Below are positions 60,301-64,000 of a DNA stretch of 64,000 nucleotides, piece after piece. Position 1 is the first letter of the stretch; every line of letters begins with the position of its first letter. The translations under genes and the position numbers were made by a program. Source of the stretch: Haliotis asinina (Eukaryota; Mollusca; Gastropoda; Lepetellida; Haliotidae). The notes under the pieces were generated by a model. That model had not been told where the DNA came from and did not search any database. It saw nothing but the letters and a program-made list of their open reading frames with translations. Where the stretch lies: positions 48,646,645 through 48,710,644 of the forward strand of contig NC_090281.1 of the NCBI RefSeq assembly GCF_037392515.1, in the 5' to 3' direction.

Positions 60301-62620
60301 GTCTTTATCTGGAGCCCTGGTTAAGTCTGCTCATTCATCCATTACTCGTCATTCCAGGTGTGAGATGTACATCCAACAGGAACTGGTGGGAGAGGCATGT
60401 GCTCCAGCCAAGAATGCAGCTCGCAACCTGTCTGCCGGAGATGCCTTGTTCAAGCTGTATCAGACACAGACAACCATCAAGGTGATGAGTCAAGCCCAGT
60501 TCTACTGTGTGGAAGGATATATGTCTCATGTTGAACAGGGATGCAGTTGACAGATGTCCTAGTAAATAGTCAAATGTCAATAAATAGTACCAGACATCAA
60601 AATAAGCTGAGTGTTAGCATAAAACATGCAAAATATGTTACCATTGTGTAATGAAACTGAGTTACAAGCATCTCTGCATGCAAGATTATTTTGAAAAAAA
60701 AGATGTAAAAAAAGTCACCAGGCATCCTTTATAGCATGTAATTCTAGTATTCATCTGACCATCAACCATAGTTTACTAATCACATGTCAGCATCACACAT
60801 ACACTGACACTTCAGTTGTGATCAATAGATAAAAGAAACACTAACTGTTGATTATTTGATAAATGGAGACCAATATATTGTGAGTTACTATAACGTACCA
60901 TTCTCTTCTCTCAGAGGTTACTCAAGTCATATTTTCCCATGTGTCTCTATTCTAGTACGTCCATATTTTCCAGTTCATGTGAAATCTCCTAGTAGCAAAT
61001 AAAATTACATCTGAGATTATCTCCCTTCTTTCTATCCAATCAGAACATGTTGCAGCCATGGAGTTAGTTTATCAAAATGGCAAGGATAGATTCGGTATTT
61101 CATGTTTAGCTGAAAATCAGAAACTAGCTATAGAGAGTGCAGGAATCAATGAACAAAATCTGATTGCAAGCAGTCATGAATCCTGAGCACTCTCACCCTA
61201 AAAGGGCCGTATTAGAATAGAGGTTCATGGGAAGATTATGACTAACCTCTTTGTGAAGAGAATGGTAATCTACTGGACCACTACACAAACAGATGCAAAT
61301 TAGAACATGGAGCAGCATTTCAAGTGGTGAGCAATACTCTAAATCCAAGAGGGGAAATACTCAAAGAAGACTGTGAATGATAACATTGAGTTAAATATTG
61401 TTGGTATTTATTAAAACAACATTCCTTGTCTTCAAGTACAACTTAAACCCAAGCATCCTTTAATTGACCCCTAATGAAAATGCACTGGTTCTGATTCTTC
61501 CTCTGAAACCCCATAAAGGACCTTTGTTCTTGAGGAAAGGTCCAGGGCCCCGTTTCACAAAACTCTTGTAAGCCTAAGGTCTCGTAACTTTTCTCGTAGC
61601 CTTTGCACCTCCTATGTTACAGTATGCCAGGTACAAATGCTACGAGAAAAGTTACGAGACCTTAGGCTTACGAGAGTTTTGTGAAACGGGGCCCAGGTTC
61701 ATTATTGGTGTGTACTCTTAAACTGGATTTGTTTACCATTTCAGGTTGTATCCCGAGATGAGTCTAATTTCTGGTTTACATACGAGACAATTCAGGAGAA
61801 AGCTGACAAGCTGAAGGCTGAGAGTGGTGACACTGGCACCAATGACATGGTCCCAGTGACCCCTGATTCCATTACAGAGGAGAAGCCAAAGATGGAAGAG
61901 AAGGAGGGCACAGCCAATGGGGAAGGGACAACATCCGAGCCTCTGATGGCGAATAAGTGGATCAAGCTGGTCATTGAACAGATGGTGGAGAAATTTGCCA
62001 AGGAGGAGAATCTGGAGGAGCTCCTATTTGGACCGGGGTTTCCTCCAGGGGAGAAGAAACTGCTGAATTTGATTGCTCGCAGTTACGACCTCCGCTTCTC
62101 CACCAAGCAGAACAAGGAACATGCATACTCTGTCATCTTCAGGAAGTTTATGCCTGACAAGATGGCAGAGATTTTGAGGAAGAATGGTGGCCACAGTGGC
62201 AAGTACTCCATCATCCCAAAGGAACTTCTTCCCAAACATGCTGACATCAAGGACCAGTTGATGCCACCTCCTAAACAAGAAGGCCAGAAAGGGAAAGGGT
62301 CTGTCACTCAGTCGTTCGAGACATCTGGAGAATATGAAACTGCACATTCTACCTTCTTCGATACTTCAACTTCTGGTTCTAAAACCAAATTAAAATCTCC
62401 ATTTTCAAATGTAGGTCGTGGGAATGTGTCCTTCCAGACAAGTACACCCAGGGGCGGGAATAAGGGGAAACGTGGGCGTGGCCGAGGGAAGGGGAACAAG
62501 TTTGTATCTGGGAACCTGCAAGGGAACGGTGGGGATTGGGATGCTGGTCCTGGTTTGAAAGACGAAGATATATCTCTGTGTGACGATAATACTGGTGACC
62601 AGATGGAATACACAGCCTGA
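57327..62620 (+). CDS. NKRF-like RNA-binding protein 2 (four dsRBM-like modules plus R3H-like domain)
   Basis: Exons 57327-58113, 58431-60000, 60358-60481 and 61745-62620 join in phase to 1118 residues. An acceptor (AATTTCAG at 57300) lies 26 bases before the ATG, so an untranslated exon is expected upstream. Residues 1-262 are Gly/Asn/Tyr-rich with RGG clusters (GGRGGRGGNW). Modules resembling dsRNA-binding motifs lie at about 316-411 (MMFTGRLFIGSVFLARSVGA), 467-561 (LWFKGKLTINDTLIASAT), 596-691 (DLYLDNILLAIGEGE) and 741-827 (ILNMSATQNAMLLEWKI, continuing over introns). The R3H-like region is about 895-996, followed by a basic RG tail (GKRGRGRGKGNK) and an acidic end. Intron positions and phases in the last module are identical to the first gene (AA|G TGT GAG and a phase-0 Lys), so the two arose by tandem duplication. 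A nuclear RNA-processing or transcription-repressing role is inferred from NKRF. Confidence 0.87.
61545..61694. mobile_element. foldback MITE, family F, copy 2
   Basis: A 150-bp near-perfect palindrome: GGGCCCCGTTTCACAAAACT at the left and AGTTTTGTGAAACGGGGCCC at the right. The loop CACCTCCTATGTTACAGTAT is the same as at 37090-37237. It lies in the last intron, about 50 bases upstream of the acceptor at 61744. Confidence 0.9.
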
Positions 62621-64000
62621 GTGTGACAAAAAAGCTGGGCATTGCATGGACAAAATGGTTACGCAGACAGCCAGTGATGACTTGTCTAGAGCTGGCAATG
62701 AGGAATTGACACTGAATTGTACATTTGGAAGAATTTTGAGACTCTGAAAACAGTTTCTCAATTTGAAATGGAGTTTGTTTTTAAATTGTGTTGTTCACCC
62801 AATAACATCAAGTAACTTCATTGTATGCCTTAGAAAACACATTGTTCCCATTATATCCTGCTGATCGACAAGGTGATATGAAGTTTTAAACAAGTAATAC
62901 AAGGGTAGGTGAAATGTTTAAACTTCAAGTTTATCTGTGTGCCAATATGTATACCATTTGAAGATTTGTGACTCACTCATATTGTTCTTGTTGACGAGTC
63001 CTTTATGCCTTTCGATTCATGCTGTTCAGTATTACAGAATTTATCAAGCATTTCCCATAGACAACAGTGGCTTGAACTTTAGATAGCTTATTCAGAAATA
63101 ACATGTTTGCTAGGGTATGTTTCTTTGGTTCTGTTTTCAGTCTGCAAATTTACTGTATCCAGCAATTCAAAATGTTGTACAATTTCAGACTACATTCTAT
63201 ATTTCATTGTTCGTGAGGGTTAAATGTCAGGTTTAGACTTGCTACCCATTTGGATAATGTGGCTTGAGATTATATTTATGGTTTCTAATTTTAAATGATG
63301 TTACTTTGTATATGACTTCTAAAGTTTGATTGTGAACGTTTTGTAGAGATTATCTGTCAGTTTCTGAATTGTCAATACAAGTAGGAGGGGTTGATCAGTT
63401 GTAAAATGTCAAGTATGTCACCTGACAAATACCAAGCTGTAACAGAAAGTTTTGTGTGGAATATTTGGCGCTAATTTTCTTTTATAGTTAAGCTTGAATT
63501 GTTTTAAACTGATATTTTAAACATTATGCATGTAGTGATAATTCAAGTGAGGTCATGCAGGGAAATCATCAGTTTTTGTGCTTAAATTTCATCTGTTTAA
63601 GATGGCAGTGCTAAATTAGAGTGTGTTTTAAAATCATGTCCATCACACTTTTCATTACACACATACATAGTAAGATGTGTTACCCTATCATCACTTCATT
63701 GCTTCATTTTGTAACAGAAAGTGGCATTGTGTCCAGCTCGCTCGCTCACTCACTCACTCACTCACTCACTCACTCAGACATATTGTAATCAGTATCCCAG
63801 TGATCTATTCAAGTTAGGCCAGGTTTTATTCTTAAGCCTAGTTTACAAATTAACCAATTCCTTAAAATTTGAATGTAAAATATGAGTTCCTTATACCAAC
63901 AGCCTCTTCTAAAATCTCACTCACATTTTTCTATAAAACATGTTTTTCCAAACTGATGACACTTAGTAAAACTCAGACTAAATAAATTGGAACTTTGTTT
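62621..64000 (+). other. 3' untranslated region / 3' flank of the second NKRF-like gene
   Basis: A/T-rich with no further gene. A (CACT)n tract lies at 63737-63775. An AATAAA at 63981 is the best polyadenylation signal candidate in the window, but it is not proven. Confidence 0.5.

Noticed and set aside
1-64000. CRISPR arrays, operons, prokaryotic signals
   Set aside because: The DNA is eukaryotic with spliced genes; the tandem arrays have no spacer-repeat structure.
1-64000. LTR retrotransposons, endogenous retroviruses, Polintons
   Set aside because: No gag, integrase, protease, capsid or B-type polymerase motifs and no long direct terminal repeats with primer-binding sites were seen; the two reverse transcriptase traces are of the non-LTR type.

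Overview
The window looks like a piece of a marine gastropod genome, most likely abalone-like (Haliotis). The sequence is AT-rich, the genes are small exons separated by long introns, and two families of short interspersed repeats recur. Both families end in a tail of the type GGAATATTGCT..GCGGCGTAAAAC followed by (ACTC)n, which I associate with abalone and related gastropods. The species call is inference. The three coding models below rest on exon-by-exon reading frames that join in phase at GT/AG junctions.

Layout. (1) 1599-18320, plus strand: the 3' part of a nose-resistant-to-fluoxetine (NRF-6)-like membrane acyltransferase gene. Twelve exons are visible; the start lies upstream or in exons I could not recognise. 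Its introns hold SINEs, a broken LINE, MITE-like hairpins and a 2.8-kb minisatellite of 42-bp units that is open in reading frames on both strands. (2) 18950-29035: a duplicated locus. Each copy carries a minus-strand gene for a small multi-pass membrane protein that distantly resembles the YhhN/TMEM86 lysoplasmalogenase family. The copy at 26540-27127 is intact; the copy near 19640-20103 is a frameshifted pseudogene. A minisatellite upstream has expanded in the pseudogene copy. (3) 29219-38420: gene-free DNA rich in DNA-transposon derivatives, including a 1.5-kb non-autonomous element with a 42-bp derivative nested in it, plus a local duplication and several hairpin elements. (4) 38715-43303 and 57327-62620, plus strand: two tandem paralogues related to NF-kappa-B-repressing factor (NKRF), with repeated dsRNA-binding-like modules and a C-terminal R3H-like domain. 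They share intron positions and phases. The 14 kb between them holds SINEs, a second copy of the 7-bp-TSD transposon in inverted orientation inside a CCTACGTAGG minisatellite, a pogo-like MITE and a Mutator-like element that split a SINE.

How the genes relate. The NRF-6-like protein would act in membranes, probably on lipid substrates. The two NKRF-like proteins would act on RNA in the nucleus or nucleolus. Nothing suggests these genes form a pathway; adjacency is explained by local duplication. The most unusual features are the both-strand-open minisatellite with a 17-unit higher-order duplication, the six-fold repetition of a splice donor in the first NKRF-like gene, and the set of 7-bp-TSD transposon derivatives ranging from 42 bp to 1.8 kb.
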